Notes under the pieces: generated by a model
Database searches by the model: none
What the model saw: only the letters and a program-made list of their open reading frames with translations
What the model was told of the DNA's origin: nothing
In this document: positions 19,451 through 29,669 of the stretch, piece after piece
How the letters are laid out: the number at the start of each line of letters is the position of its first letter
Position numbering within the stretch: the stretch's first letter is position 1
Assembly (NCBI RefSeq): GCF_013366805.1
Contig: NZ_WQMO01000006.1
Coordinates: forward strand, 1-53,405
Reading direction: 5' to 3'
From: Wolbachia endosymbiont of Litomosoides brasiliensis
Lineage (GTDB): Bacteria; Pseudomonadota; Alphaproteobacteria; Rickettsiales; Anaplasmataceae
Length of the DNA stretch: 53,405 bases
Made by a program: the position numbers and the translations under genes

Positions 19451-21547
19451 ATGAGTCATAGCGGTAACCATCTACGCAATGTTTTGATAGGCGGTATTGT
19501 AGCTTTTAGTATACTAGAGTTTTGTTTCTATTTATCTGGTATACTGTTTTATCTATTTGTTGATGGTCCAGATGGTGTGAACTTTAAGGCAATCCATCCT
19601 AGCTTAACGCCTTTTCCTCAAGCTCTTTGGCCAACAATTTTTGATCATATGCAAAATTGTTGGCATCATCCAGGGTTGTATAGCTTCGAGCTTAAGATCA
19701 AATTAATTATATCTTCTGCATTGCCTGTTGTTATTTTAATGATTATTTTGTGGAATTTAAGAGAAAAAATAATCGAGTGGCGGCCATTTAGAAAGAAGGA
19801 ATCACTCCACGGAGACTCAAAATGGGCATCAGAGAAAGAGATACGAAAGGCAGGATTAAGAAGTAAAAAGGGGCTACTGCTTGGTAAGGATAAAAGAGGC
19901 TACTTCATTGCTGATGGATATCAACATGCATTGCTATTTGCGCCTACGGGTTCCGGTAAGGGTGTTGGTTTTGTAATTCCTAATTTGTTATTTTGGACTG
20001 ACTCAGTAATTGTACACGACATAAAATTGGAAAACTATGAAATAACGAGTGGTTGGCGGGAACGACAAGGGCAAAAAGTGTACGTATGGAATCCAGCACA
20101 GCCAGACGGAATAAGCCACTGCTATAATCCGTTAGAATGGATTAGTGAAAAACCTGGACAAATGGTTGACGATGTGCAAAAAATAGCTAACTTAATTATG
20201 CCTGAACAAGACTTTTGGCAAAACGAAGCAAGAAGCTTGTTTGTTGGAGTAGTATTGTACCTACTTGCTGCACCAGAAAAAGTTAAGTCTTTTGGTGAAG
20301 TTGTACGTACGATGCGTAGCGATGACGTAGTTTACAATCTTGCTGTTGTTTTGGACACAATGGGCAAAGTAATACATCCTGTAGCATATATGAACATTGC
20401 TGCTTTTTTGCAGAAAGCTGACAAAGAAAGGTCAGGTGTCGTTTCAACCATGAACTCATCTCTTGAGCTGTGGGCAAACCCATTGATTGATACCGCAACT
20501 GCATCAAGTGACTTTAATATTCTAGATTTTAAGAGGAGGAAAGTTACGGTTTATGTTGGTTTAACTCCGGATAACTTAAACAGATTAAGGCCTTTAATGC
20601 AAGTTTTTTACCAGCAAGCAACTGAATTCTTGTGTAGGAAATTGCCGTCGGATGATGAGCCTTATGGTGTGTTGTTTTTAATGGATGAGTTTCCAACACT
20701 TGGAAAAATGGAGCAATTTCAAACTGGTATTGCATATTTTCGTGGCTATAGAGTTAGATTGTTCCTAATTGTTCAAGATACTGAGCAACTTAAAGGAATA
20801 TACGAGGAAGCAGGGATGAACTCCTTTTTATCAAACTCAACTTATAGAATAACTTTTGCAGCTAATAACATTGAGACAGCTAACTTAATATCACAACTTA
20901 TAGGAAACAAAACTGTACAACAAGAATCCTTGAATAGACCTAAGTTTTTAGACTTAAATCCTGCATCAAGATCGTTACATATCTCTGAAACGCAGAGAGC
21001 ATTGCTGTTGCCTCAAGAAATTATTATGTTGCCACGTGATGAACAGATAATTTTGATAGAGTCGACTTATCCAGTTAAATCAAAGAAAATCTTGTACTAC
21101 AGTGATAGCGCCTTCATAAAAAAGTTACTCAAACAGACTCGTGTGCCTACACAGGAGCCATATGACCCAAACAAAGTTTTTTCTGATGCTAACAAAGGTA
21201 AGGTTGATAATGAAGGAAACAACACTATTGAAGGGCCTAACACTGCTAATTATCCTATTGAGGCTCAAACTAAAGATACAGTATACGATGAATTAGAGAT
21301 CGATGATGAAGATGTTGACGACAAGTTTGATGAAGAAGATGATAACGGATTTGATGATGAGGAAGATGATGGCAAATTTAAAGGCGATGATGAACCTAAA
21401 GAGGGAAAATATAATGATGGGTTCGATGATGAAGATGACAAATTTGAAGAAGATGATGGGCTTAAAGAAGAAAAATATGATGATGAATATGATGATGAAT
21501 TTGAAGATGAAGGTGATAACGATAAACCAAAAAGTAATGGAAAATAA
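19451..21547 (+). CDS. virD4: Type IV coupling protein VirD4 with acidic repeat tail
   Basis: The 698-residue inner-membrane ATPase recruits substrates to the secretion channel. Two N-terminal transmembrane segments (about 11-37 and 84-103) flank a periplasmic loop. The ATPase domain has Walker A APTGSGKG (164-171) and Walker B VLFLMDEF (407-414), and the nearby block GDSKWASEKEIRKAGL is typical of the family. The last 87 residues (612-698) are very rich in Asp and Glu and contain two imperfect copies of a roughly 22-residue unit of the type DD.(P/L)KE.KY.D..DDE....E. This tail could serve as a substrate-binding surface for basic secretion signals, but that is inference. It is the last gene of the cluster, and an IS remnant follows. 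Confidence 0.96.
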   Translation: MSHSGNHLRNVLIGGIVAFSILEFCFYLSGILFYLFVDGPDGVNFKAIHPSLTPFPQALWPTIFDHMQNCWHHPGLYSFELKIKLIISSALPVVILMIILWNLREKIIEWRPFRKKESLHGDSKWASEKEIRKAGLRSKKGLLLGKDKRGYFIADGYQHALLFAPTGSGKGVGFVIPNLLFWTDSVIVHDIKLENYEITSGWRERQGQKVYVWNPAQPDGISHCYNPLEWISEKPGQMVDDVQKIANLIMPEQDFWQNEARSLFVGVVLYLLAAPEKVKSFGEVVRTMRSDDVVYNLAVVLDTMGKVIHPVAYMNIAAFLQKADKERSGVVSTMNSSLELWANPLIDTATASSDFNILDFKRRKVTVYVGLTPDNLNRLRPLMQVFYQQATEFLCRKLPSDDEPYGVLFLMDEFPTLGKMEQFQTGIAYFRGYRVRLFLIVQDTEQLKGIYEEAGMNSFLSNSTYRITFAANNIETANLISQLIGNKTVQQESLNRPKFLDLNPASRSLHISETQRALLLPQEIIMLPRDEQIILIESTYPVKSKKILYYSDSAFIKKLLKQTRVPTQEPYDPNKVFSDANKGKVDNEGNNTIEGPNTANYPIEAQTKDTVYDELEIDDEDVDDKFDEEDDNGFDDEEDDGKFKGDDEPKEGKYNDGFDDEDDKFEEDDGLKEEKYDDEYDDEFEDEGDNDKPKSNGK
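21284..21544 (+). repeat. Degenerate GAT/GAA repeat encoding the acidic VirD4 tail
   Basis: Tandem GAT and GAA codons with two longer imperfect repeats encode the Asp/Glu-rich end of VirD4. Such repeats are prone to change in length, so the tail may differ between strains. The +3 frame over the same stretch is open only because of the codon repeat. Confidence 0.7.
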
Positions 21548-21575
21548 AGTTAACTTTGTCTGCTCTTTTAGCTCA

Positions 21576-22487
21576 TGCTAATTTCTACCTGCGCAAGGAA
21601 CGGATAGGCAGCAATGGAAAAGAGTCATGCCGAAGTAAGTAAAATAGTGAAGTTTAAATGACGTTAAAATCAAAATTATTGGATAAAAAAGTCATGAAAT
21701 CAGCAAAAGAAACGCTGAAAAAAGTGCAAAATAAATGCATATGTGCAAAAAAAAACTAAATGCTGTAATTGTAGTAAAGAGTATAGTATTATAGCCTTAG
21801 CAAAAATATATTGCATTTCAAGAACAGCATTGACTGCATGGATAAAACACTAAAATTTAGAAGAGAAGTAAAATTGTTTACTCTCCCTCAACGTTGTAGA
21901 AAAACTAGATGAATTGGACTCAATTTAAACAAGTTGAAGTATGGATACAAGGAAACCATAATATTACCATTAAAGAAATAAGAATAAGGATCTATGGAAA
22001 ATTTGGCTTGAATGTTAGCAAGTCGTAGTATACCATAATACGTAAAAATGAAGTTTTCGTATATTACGCCAAGACCAATTCACAATAAACAAGATAGAGA
22101 TAGATAGGAAGAGTTTTAAAAAACTTAATGAGACTGTTGGTAAATATTATAAACAAGATTATTCATCTTTGATGGATTGCGGTTGACACACATTTAAAAG
22201 TTGGGCTCGAATATTTTAGAAAAGGCGTTAGAACACATGTTAAAGTAAAATTGGGTAGAAAAAATTTTTATCTCTGCAATGCAGTTGATCCTAGAAATGG
22301 AGAGAATTCTAGCTTATTAAGCGACTTTGATTGTATATAAAATAGAACGTTTTGCGTAATAAAGTCTATAATACAATTGCTTTTCTTGAGAGCGCTTTGT
22401 GCAAGCTTATTACCTCTCTTTCTTACTCCGCAATTAAACAGCTCTGCAGTGTTACTTATTGACTCATTACAATGAGAATTGGTGTAA
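21576..22487 (+). mobile_element. IS630-type copy, dead
   Basis: The left end (ctaatttctacctgcgcaagg) is near 21579 and the right end (caatgagaattggta) near 22487. The transposase is broken by frameshifts and lacks a central piece at about 22317-22330, where NPRNGENSSLL runs directly into the C-terminal region. It occupies the position directly after virD4, where arthropod Wolbachia such as wMel carry the surface protein gene wspB. No surface-protein frame is visible here. Confidence 0.82.
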
Positions 22488-22659
22488 CCTGTTTGACACT
22501 GAGATCTAATACAGTTATTCTAACTTAGATTTTATACTTCCCACAAGGTGCGCCACCTATTGTATGTGACACTAGGGTAACAAGAAAAAAGCAATATTTT
22601 TCTAGTAGGCTCAAATTACAATGTTTGCATATGATTAAAAAGGCCAAATTTTGAGAATA

Positions 22660-23499
22660 ATGAAAACAATCAGCACTCTAATTCAAGAGGGATCAAAGCT
22701 ATTATCATCGCATAAAGTTGAGTCACCGTATTTGGATTGTGAAGTCATCATGCAACATGTTCTTGGCGTAGAAAGGTCATTCATAGTTATGAACCATGCT
22801 GATCAAGTGCCGATAGAGAAAGAACAGCTATTTTGGAAATTAACGAAAAAAAGAGCAGAAAGGTACCCAATATCACAAATAATAGGCAAACGTGAATTCT
22901 GGAGTAAAAATTTTATAGTCAATCGTCATGTTTTTGACCCAAGAGCAGATAGTGAAGTACTAGTCTCAGCAGTGTTAAAATATTATCCAAACAAGAAACA
23001 GAAAATAGAAGTTGCAGATTTTGGTACAGGCACAGGTTGTTTGTTGATATCCGTACTTAGTGAATATGAACATGCTATTGGTGTCGGTTTTGAAAAAAGC
23101 TTGAAAGCATATAGAGTTGCCTATCAGAACATAAAAAAACATAATCTACTTGGCAGAGCTAAAGTATTTCCAAGTTTGTGGACAGAGTGCAGAGGCTTAT
23201 TCGATCTTATAATTAGCAATCCTCCATACATCAGAAGAAGCAGATTAAAAGACCTGCAAGCTGAAGTGCGAAAGGAGCCAAAAGTTGCTCTTGATGGTGG
23301 AATTGACGGCTTAAGCTGTTACTTGAGTATTTTTCCAATGTTAAGAAGGTGCCTTAAGAAAAATGGGTTTGCAATATTAGAAATAGGTGAAGATCAAAGT
23401 GATATTGACAAAATAGTTCCCTCATACGAGCTAGCTTTTCGGGAATACATGTATGATTTAGCAGGGATGAAAAGGTGTATTGTTGTAAAAAGAACATAG
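22660..23499 (+). CDS. prmC: Release factor glutamine methyltransferase PrmC (HemK)
   Basis: The 279-residue SAM-dependent enzyme methylates the GGQ glutamine of peptide release factors, improving termination. The motif I equivalent DFGTGTGCLL (120-129) binds SAM, and NPPY (187-190) is the N5-glutamine methyltransferase signature. The block FDPRADSEVLV matches the PRPETE-like region of the family. The frame opens at a TTG at 22651; the ATG at 22660 (MKTISTLIQEG) gives the usual start. The length is normal. prfA is not adjacent. Confidence 0.95.
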   Translation: MKTISTLIQEGSKLLSSHKVESPYLDCEVIMQHVLGVERSFIVMNHADQVPIEKEQLFWKLTKKRAERYPISQIIGKREFWSKNFIVNRHVFDPRADSEVLVSAVLKYYPNKKQKIEVADFGTGTGCLLISVLSEYEHAIGVGFEKSLKAYRVAYQNIKKHNLLGRAKVFPSLWTECRGLFDLIISNPPYIRRSRLKDLQAEVRKEPKVALDGGIDGLSCYLSIFPMLRRCLKKNGFAILEIGEDQSDIDKIVPSYELAFREYMYDLAGMKRCIVVKRT

Positions 23500-23690
23500 C
23501 TAATGTTTTCTTGTATTGTCTCCGTCACTCTGTACTGCACCCTCTACTCTGTTATACCAGCGCTTGACACTGGCATTCATATTTCTTTTTTCTTAGATTT
23601 CCGATGTTAGCTATGTATCAGTTCAGCTAAGCGGTGTGAGGGATGGTAGATAGAAAATTGTGAAAAAAGTTTAGCTCCTTTTGTTTCCGT
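23500..23690. repeat. Degenerate Wolbachia palindromic repeat in intergenic DNA
   Basis: The stretch at about 23555-23580 (taccagcgcttgacactggca) resembles the Wolbachia palindromic element that occurs more completely inside metG. The rest of this 190-base interval shows no gene. Only part of the element remains. Confidence 0.4.
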
Positions 23691-23691
23691 A

Positions 23692-24392
23692 TTAATATCA
23701 ATTTCCACTGTATAAGGAACAGATATACAGTAATGGAAAAGAAGCCATGCTGAAGTAAGCAAAATAGCAAGGTTTAAATGGCTTTGAAATTGAAATTATT
23801 GGATGAAAAAGTCGTGGAATTGGCGAAGGAAGTGCTAAAGGGTTAAATGGTCCATATGTTGCACAAAAACTAAATGCTGTAATTGCAGCAAAGAAGCACA
23901 GTATAACAGCCGTAGCAAGAACGGTATTGACTGCATGGATAAAGCCCTAAAATTTGAAAAAGAAGAAAAGTCGTTTACTCTCCCTCAACATCATAGAAAA
24001 ACTAGATTGAATTAGAGTCAATTTGAACAATTAAAGTATGGATGATACAAGAAAACCATAATATTACCATTAAAGAAATAAGAATCCAGGAAAAATTTGT
24101 CTTGGATGTTAGTAAGTCTATATTACACTTAATGTGCAAAAGATGAAGTTTTCGTGTATTGCGTCAAGACTAATTCATAAAAAACAAGATAAGGGTAGGT
24201 AGGAAGAGTTAAAAAAAACTTAATAAGACTGTTGGTAAGTATCCTGAATAAAAGTTATTTATCTTTGATGAATTGCGATTTGGTACACATTCGAAATTGG
24301 ATGCGGGTAGTTTAAAAAAGGCGTTAGAACACATATTTAAAGTAAAGTTAGGTAGAAAAAATTTTTATCTCTGATAATTGGTATTAATATTT
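23692..24392 (+). mobile_element. IS630-type derivative with large internal deletion
   Basis: The left end (tcaatttccactgtataagg) starts near 23694. The N-terminal half of the transposase is readable with frameshifts as far as the VKLGRKNFYL-equivalent block. The sequence then jumps at about 24377 straight to a terminal-repeat-like end (gataattggta). The whole catalytic C-terminal half is gone, which gives a shortened, MITE-like form. Confidence 0.72.
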
Positions 24393-24494
24393 AATTTTAC
24401 TTGCTATTATATAGACTTCTTGTACAACCTGAGCCAAACAAAAAACAGGGCAAACTAGTTTTTAGAAGTTTTAAACGCTAGGTACTTTTAAGTT

Positions 24495-24800
24495 GCTTTA
24501 GCTATGAATGCTTAAGAAATTTACCAAGCGAAAAAGGGGAAAGGAACCTCGTTAACTAATTACTCACTACTATTTTATAATGTTGGCGTTTTTCAATGTT
24601 TTTTAAGCGCTCAGTAGGTGTGATTTATAGCACTAACTGACAATGTAGAAAACATGAGGTACATATGGGCACCAGCTACGTTAAGTTTTTTTGTCATTTT
24701 ATCTACACAGGTTGAAGATAAATAAGTGGCTTCAGTATTGCGGTGAGAAAGCTGACAAGGTTTGTCGAGGAATTTTTTTCATACTTTGTTCCTATATTAA
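24495..24800. repeat. Dispersed intergenic repeat, copy B
   Basis: This shares blocks with the stretches at 6330-6560 and 36160-36445: aagaaatttac near the start, (g)gcaccagctacgttaag, acaggttgaagataa, gcggtgagaaagctg, and gtttgtcgaggaattttttt near the end. There is no coding potential. It lies between the shortened IS derivative and ccmF. Confidence 0.5.
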
Positions 24801-24856
24801 AACTTTAACTTGTAGCTTGTTGTTAGTAATATTGTTTATACAAATAACTATGATTT

Positions 24857-26872
24857 ATGCCTGAGTTTGGGAATATATTGCTACTATTATCCTGCTTGTT
24901 ATCCTTAACATATCTATTTCTACCACTCAATTCTTGCCTATTCATTACCACTGCCATATTCTTCTGTGTATCAGCATCAATGGCTATTTTGATTTACTGC
25001 CACATTGCAAATGATTTTTCACTCGAAAATGCATATTACCACTCTCATACGACAAAACCTTTGATCTATAAAATCTGTGGCGTTTGGGGAAATAAAGAGG
25101 GGTCCATGTTGCTTTGGACCTTGGTGCTTACTTTTTACCTATTTCTGATGGATATTTTTATTGGTGATAATAGCGGATTGAAGAAAGTATCCTTGATCAC
25201 TCAAGGCTTGATCTGCTTTTGTTTTTTGCTGTTTACTTCACTTAAGTCCAATCCTTTTACTAAAATGCCAAGCATGGAAACAGATGGCCTTGGTTTTAAT
25301 CCAATATTGCAAGACATAGGTCTTGCCATTCACCCGCCAATATTATATTTGGGGTACCTCGGATTTAGCGTTCCCTTTTCGCTCTCTATTGCCGGGTTAA
25401 TTACAAACATCAAAGGAAATATTTGGGCTAAAATTGTCAGACCCTGGGTGCTTATTTCTTGGTCACTGCTTACCTTGGGCATTAGCCTTGGCAGTTGGTG
25501 GGCATACCGTGAACTTGGTTGGGGTGGATTTTGGTTTTGGGATCCAGTAGAAAACGTTTCTTTAATGCCATGGTTAATTGCAGTAGCGTTGACACATCTG
25601 TTGCTCGTGGTGCGAAATTTTAATGTTTTAAGGAACTTTGCTATTTTACTTACGCTCACAACTTTTATATTGAGTGTAACTGGAACATTTTTAGTACGTT
25701 CTGGACTACTCGCTTCAGTTCACACGTTTGCAAATGATCCAAAATATGGCCTGTATATACTAGCTTTACTTGGCGTCATTACAGCCAGTAGCTTAGCAAT
25801 ATTTGTGGTATTTGCGAAAAAGAGTGGATCTCTTATGTTACCACCTATTATTCAAGTAGCTGATATTGAGATCAAGGGAAGAAATATGCGATCATGCGCT
25901 GGTATGACACCAAAGAACACACCAAAGCAAAACTTTCCTGTTTTCTCCCGCTTTACGATGGTGCTGATGAATAATTTATTATTGATTACTGCCTTTTTTA
26001 TCGTGTTTATTGGCACTTTATACCCTGCAATGCTTGAGTATTTAACCGGTGAACTCATTTCAGTTGGAGCACCATACTACAATTCTTTATTTAACCCTAT
26101 TGTACTGGCTATTCTAGTGCTCACCATGATAGGACAATACTGCCGTTGGCAGGGAAATAGTCTGTTGCCAATATTCCATGAATATAGACTCTCGTTCTGT
26201 AGTGCTGCAGCCAGCTTACCGTTTATCTTTCACATGGACCTAATAATTGTGCTATCAATTACCATCTCTATGGCACTATTAGTCTTTGTTTTGGAAGCAT
26301 ACAGCAAAAGAATTCATTTGTTTAAGGTGAAGTTTGGTGAATCAATTTCATTAGCAAAAAGAGTTTCTAAGTCTTACTATGGCATGATGTTAGCTCATGC
26401 TGGAGTAGCAGTTCTAGTGCTCGGTATAGCCTATTCAATTGGTTGGCAAGAAAAAAAAGAAGATTACCTCAAAATAGGGGATAGCATAACAGTCAATAAA
26501 TTCAAAGTTACTTTACGAAATACTGAATTTGTAAGAAAGAGGAATTTCCATGCAGTGAGAGGCACAATGGATATTAGGAATTTGTTGAACAACAAGATAC
26601 TGGGTGAGGTGACTCCTGAATATAGATTTTATCTTGTGGAGGGTCAGAAAAATATTGAAAGCAGTATTTACCACAATTTATTTTTTGATATTTATGTTGT
26701 AATTGGCGAGATTGATAAAAATAAGAACAAGATTGCCACTAAAGTATACTACAAGCCTGGAATGCCTATAATCTGGGTTGGATCCTTTCTTATCGCTTTT
26801 GGCTCATTCCTTGCTGCCTTACCCTTATTGAGAAGATCTTGTACTAGTTCTCACTGTACAAGAAACGGATAG
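24857..26872 (+). CDS. ccmF: Cytochrome c maturation protein CcmF; C-terminus supplied by an IS
   Basis: The 671-residue multi-spanning inner-membrane protein, with CcmH, ligates heme to apocytochrome c. Family blocks: WGNKEGSMLLWTL (about 75-87), PPILYLGYLGFSVPF, and the heme-handling WWD motif WGGFWFWDPVEN (about 222-233). About 14 hydrophobic segments are visible, and a periplasmic loop lies near the C-terminus. The last nine residues, TSSHCTRNG, are encoded by the left terminal repeat of an IS630 copy that begins at about 26843, so the original terminus was replaced. The loss appears small and beyond the last membrane segment, so function is probably kept. Confidence 0.95.
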   Translation: MPEFGNILLLLSCLLSLTYLFLPLNSCLFITTAIFFCVSASMAILIYCHIANDFSLENAYYHSHTTKPLIYKICGVWGNKEGSMLLWTLVLTFYLFLMDIFIGDNSGLKKVSLITQGLICFCFLLFTSLKSNPFTKMPSMETDGLGFNPILQDIGLAIHPPILYLGYLGFSVPFSLSIAGLITNIKGNIWAKIVRPWVLISWSLLTLGISLGSWWAYRELGWGGFWFWDPVENVSLMPWLIAVALTHLLLVVRNFNVLRNFAILLTLTTFILSVTGTFLVRSGLLASVHTFANDPKYGLYILALLGVITASSLAIFVVFAKKSGSLMLPPIIQVADIEIKGRNMRSCAGMTPKNTPKQNFPVFSRFTMVLMNNLLLITAFFIVFIGTLYPAMLEYLTGELISVGAPYYNSLFNPIVLAILVLTMIGQYCRWQGNSLLPIFHEYRLSFCSAAASLPFIFHMDLIIVLSITISMALLVFVLEAYSKRIHLFKVKFGESISLAKRVSKSYYGMMLAHAGVAVLVLGIAYSIGWQEKKEDYLKIGDSITVNKFKVTLRNTEFVRKRNFHAVRGTMDIRNLLNNKILGEVTPEYRFYLVEGQKNIESSIYHNLFFDIYVVIGEIDKNKNKIATKVYYKPGMPIIWVGSFLIAFGSFLAALPLLRRSCTSSHCTRNG

Positions 26873-27752
26873 ACAATGTATAGAAAAGAAGCCGTACTGA
26901 GGTGAGTTAAATAGTGATTTAAATGGCATTGAAATCAAAATTATTAGGTAAAAAGCCGTGGAATCAGCAAAAGAAACGCTGAAGAAAGTACAAAATAATG
27001 CATGTGCAAAAAAATTAAATGCTGTGATTGTAGCAAAAAGTATAGTGTTACAACCTTAGCAAAAATATATTGCATTTTAAGAACAGCATTGACTGCATGG
27101 ATAAAGCACCCAAAGTTTGGAAGAGAAGAGAAATTGTTTACTCTCCCTCAACGTCGTAGAAAAACTAGATTGAATTGGGGTCAATTTAAGCAAGTTGAAG
27201 TATGGATGCAAGAAAATCCTAATATTACCATTAAAGAAATGAGAATAAGAATCCAGGAAAAACTTAGCTTGAATGTCAGCAAGTCTATAGTACACCGTAG
27301 TATGCAAAGTTGGCACACATTTGAGAGTTAGGCACGGGTATTTTAGAAAGGGTGTTAAAACACAGGTTATAAAATTAGGTAGACAAAATTTTTATCTCTA
27401 CAGTGCAGTTAATCTTAGAAATAAAGAAAGTTCTGGCTTGTTTGCACCGGGAATGTCACCACTGATTGTATAAATGTATTTCTTGAATAAGTGTCGCAAT
27501 ATTTAAGAACACGAGAGACCTTTCTTGTCATGGATTGTGCTAGTTAGCATAGGTTAAAAATTTTAAAGGTACCTAAAAATATCGAGATTATATGCCTACC
27601 ACCATGCTCGCCCGAGCTCAATTCTATTGGTTGCTTTACTTGAGAGCGGCTTTGTGCAAATTTATTATCTTCTCTTTCTTGCTCCGCAATTAAACGACTC
27701 TGCAATGCAGCTTATTTGACTAACTAGTAATGAGAAATTGGTATCTGGCTTA
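26843..27752 (+). mobile_element. IS630-type copy overlapping the ccmF 3' end
   Basis: The left end (ctagttctcactgtacaag) follows a TA at 26842-26843; the right end (taatgagaaattggta) is near 27752. A 109-codon N-terminal piece at 27002-27331 is still open, with the helix-turn-helix region (TLAKIYCILRTALTAWIKH, then QENPNITIKEMRIRIQEK). A deletion joins that piece directly to the THLRVRHGYF-like region near 27312. The rest is frameshifted. The catalytic region is not intact. Confidence 0.85.
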
Positions 27753-27880
27753 TCAATTGATAAAATTGTATGACTTGAGGTGCTTAACTGTAAGAAAAAC
27801 AAGATTTAGTATGGCCAAGCTACAGAATATACTAGTGAATCTTTTTAAAAGTATATAAAATTCAATTTTAAATAAAGAAC

Positions 27881-28783
27881 ATGGCAGTTAGATTCACTCC
27901 AGGTAATCTCAATATTAAGTTCAGTAAATATAGAAAATTGACTACATTAACTAGCATTATTCTTGTCATTTTTTCGCTTTTTATTGTTGTGTTACGTGGA
28001 GTGAATTTAGGTATAGACTTTACAGGTGGAATTTTGATGGAAATAAAATCTTCAAGCAAAGATCATGCTATTTTTGATGTATTAAAAGAAAGTGGTTTTA
28101 CGGTGCAGAGTTTAAAAGCTGGTAGTAATTTAGTCATGCGTTTTAAAGAAGAAGGAAATGAGAATAAAATTAAAAAGATCAAAGGTATACTGGAAGAAAG
28201 GCTGGGTGGCTCAATAAGCTACCGTAGAACAGACTACGTTGGCCCACAAATAAGTTCAACGCAGATACTTGAAGGGGTTTTGTCCATGTTCATTGCAGTT
28301 GTTGGAATATTTTTTTATATTTGGTTTAGATTTAATTGGCAGTGTGGATTTGGTGGAACAATAGCACTGATTCATGACGTGATTTTAACTGTTGGTTTTA
28401 TCAGCCTGACTGGCATTGAATTTAATATTTCATTAGTTGCAGCTCTCCTTACTGTGATTGGTTATTCAATCAATAATTCAGTAGTTATATATGATCGGAT
28501 TCGAGAATATCAAAAGAGTGGTAAAAATAGGCAGATGAGTGATATAGTAGATGCAAGTATTAATGCTACATTGTTTCGCACTGTCTTAACTTCAGGTACA
28601 ACCCTTCTTGCTGCTATCCCTTTGACATTAATTTGTACGGATGCAGTCAGGGATTTTAGCTTGATTGTCTTTTTTGGTATTTTAATTGGCACTTGTTCTG
28701 CAATGTTTATCTCTGCTCCTATATTAACTTGTAGGGTCTTAATAATACCAGTTCCCACTATACAAGGGACGGATAAGCAATAA
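27881..28783 (+). CDS. secF: Protein translocase subunit SecF; C-terminus supplied by an IS
   Basis: The 300-residue inner-membrane protein works with SecD to drive protein export using the proton gradient. Family features: the first transmembrane segment, GIDFTGG (44-50), DYVGPQIS, a [16 protein letters not shown] block and [11 protein letters not shown]. The block usually reads GYSINDTVVV, so the usual Asp is Asn here. Six transmembrane segments are expected and visible. The last 11 residues ([11 protein letters not shown]) come from an IS630 left end starting at about 28748, which also supplies the TAA stop. secD is not adjacent. Confidence 0.94.
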   Translation: MAVRFTPGNLNIKFSKYRKLTTLTSIILVIFSLFIVVLRGVNLGIDFTGGILMEIKSSSKDHAIFDVLKESGFTVQSLKAGSNLVMRFKEEGNENKIKKIKGILEERLGGSISYRRTDYVGPQISSTQILEGVLSMFIAVVGIFFYIWFRFNWQCGFGGTIALIHDVILTVGFISLTGIEFNISLVAALLTVIGYSINNSVVIYDRIREYQKSGKNRQMSDIVDASINATLFRTVLTSGTTLLAAIPLTLICTDAVRDFSLIVFFGILIGTCSAMFISAPILTCRVLIIPVPTIQGTDKQ

Positions 28784-28806
28784 TGGGAAAGAAGCTATGC
28801 TGAAGT
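28746..28806 (+). mobile_element. IS630-type left-end stub overlapping secF
   Basis: About 60 bases matching the left end (ccagttcccactatacaagg) follow a TA at 28746-28747. At about 28807 the sequence switches to the right end of an inverted copy (gattcttattattaatggg). Only the terminal stub of the plus-oriented copy remains. Confidence 0.75.
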
Positions 28807-29540
28807 AATGCTGATTCTTATTATTAATGGGTCAAATAAGTGACATTGCAAAGTTATTTAATTGCGGAGTAGGAAAGAGAGATAATAAATTTGCGCAAAG
28901 CGCTCTCAAGCAAAGCAATTGTATTACAGGCTTTATTGCGCAAAATGTTCTGTTTTATATACAATCAAGATCGCTCAATAGGATTGAGCTCGGGCGAGCA
29001 TGGTGGTAGGTATATAATCTCAATATTTTTAGGTACCTTTAAATCTTTTGACTTATGCTAATTAGTATAACTCGTGACAAGAAAGGCTTCTCGTGTTCTT
29101 AAATATTGTGACACTTATTCAAGAAATACATTTATATAATCAGTGGTGACATTTCGGTGCAAAAACGCCCTTTCTAAAATACCTGTGTCCGACTCTCAAA
29201 TGTGTGCAAATTTTACATATTACGGTGTACTATAGGCTTGCTGACATTCAAGCTAAGTTTTTCCTGGATTCTTATTCTCATTTCTTTAATGTGTGTAATA
29301 TTAGGGCTTTTTTGTATCCATACTTCAACTTGTTAGATCTGATTCACAATCTAGTTTTTCTACAACGTTGAGGGCAAACAATTTTCCTTCTCTTCTAAAT
29401 TTTAAGTGCTTTATCCATGTAGTCAGTGCTGTTCTGAAATGCAACAGATTTTTATTACGGCTGTTATACTATGCTTTTTGCTGCAATTACAGCATTTGTT
29501 TTTTTTTTGCACATATGCGTTATTTTGTACTTTCTTCCTA
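28807..29540 (-). mobile_element. IS630-type remnant, inverted relative to the stub
   Basis: The reverse complement reads from the right end at 28807 through the C-terminal and catalytic regions. There is an internal loss near 29155-29165 and frameshifts throughout. It fades near 29540 inside the N-terminal region, without a clear left terminal repeat. The short plus-strand frame at 28827-29009 is antisense to it. Confidence 0.8.
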
Positions 29541-29669
29541 TTAAATTTGAGCCATTAAAATAAATTTCAAAGATTAGCGTTAAAAGTTATTATTAAAAAT
29601 AAGTAGATTTTATTGTCTTGGTACAATATTTAGTATACACTTTAAGGAGATACATTTAGCTTAAGTTTT

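Noticed and set aside
21303-21581. A 92-codon frame rich in Met and Lys
   Set aside because: It is the shifted frame of the GAT/GAA repeat that encodes the acidic VirD4 tail.
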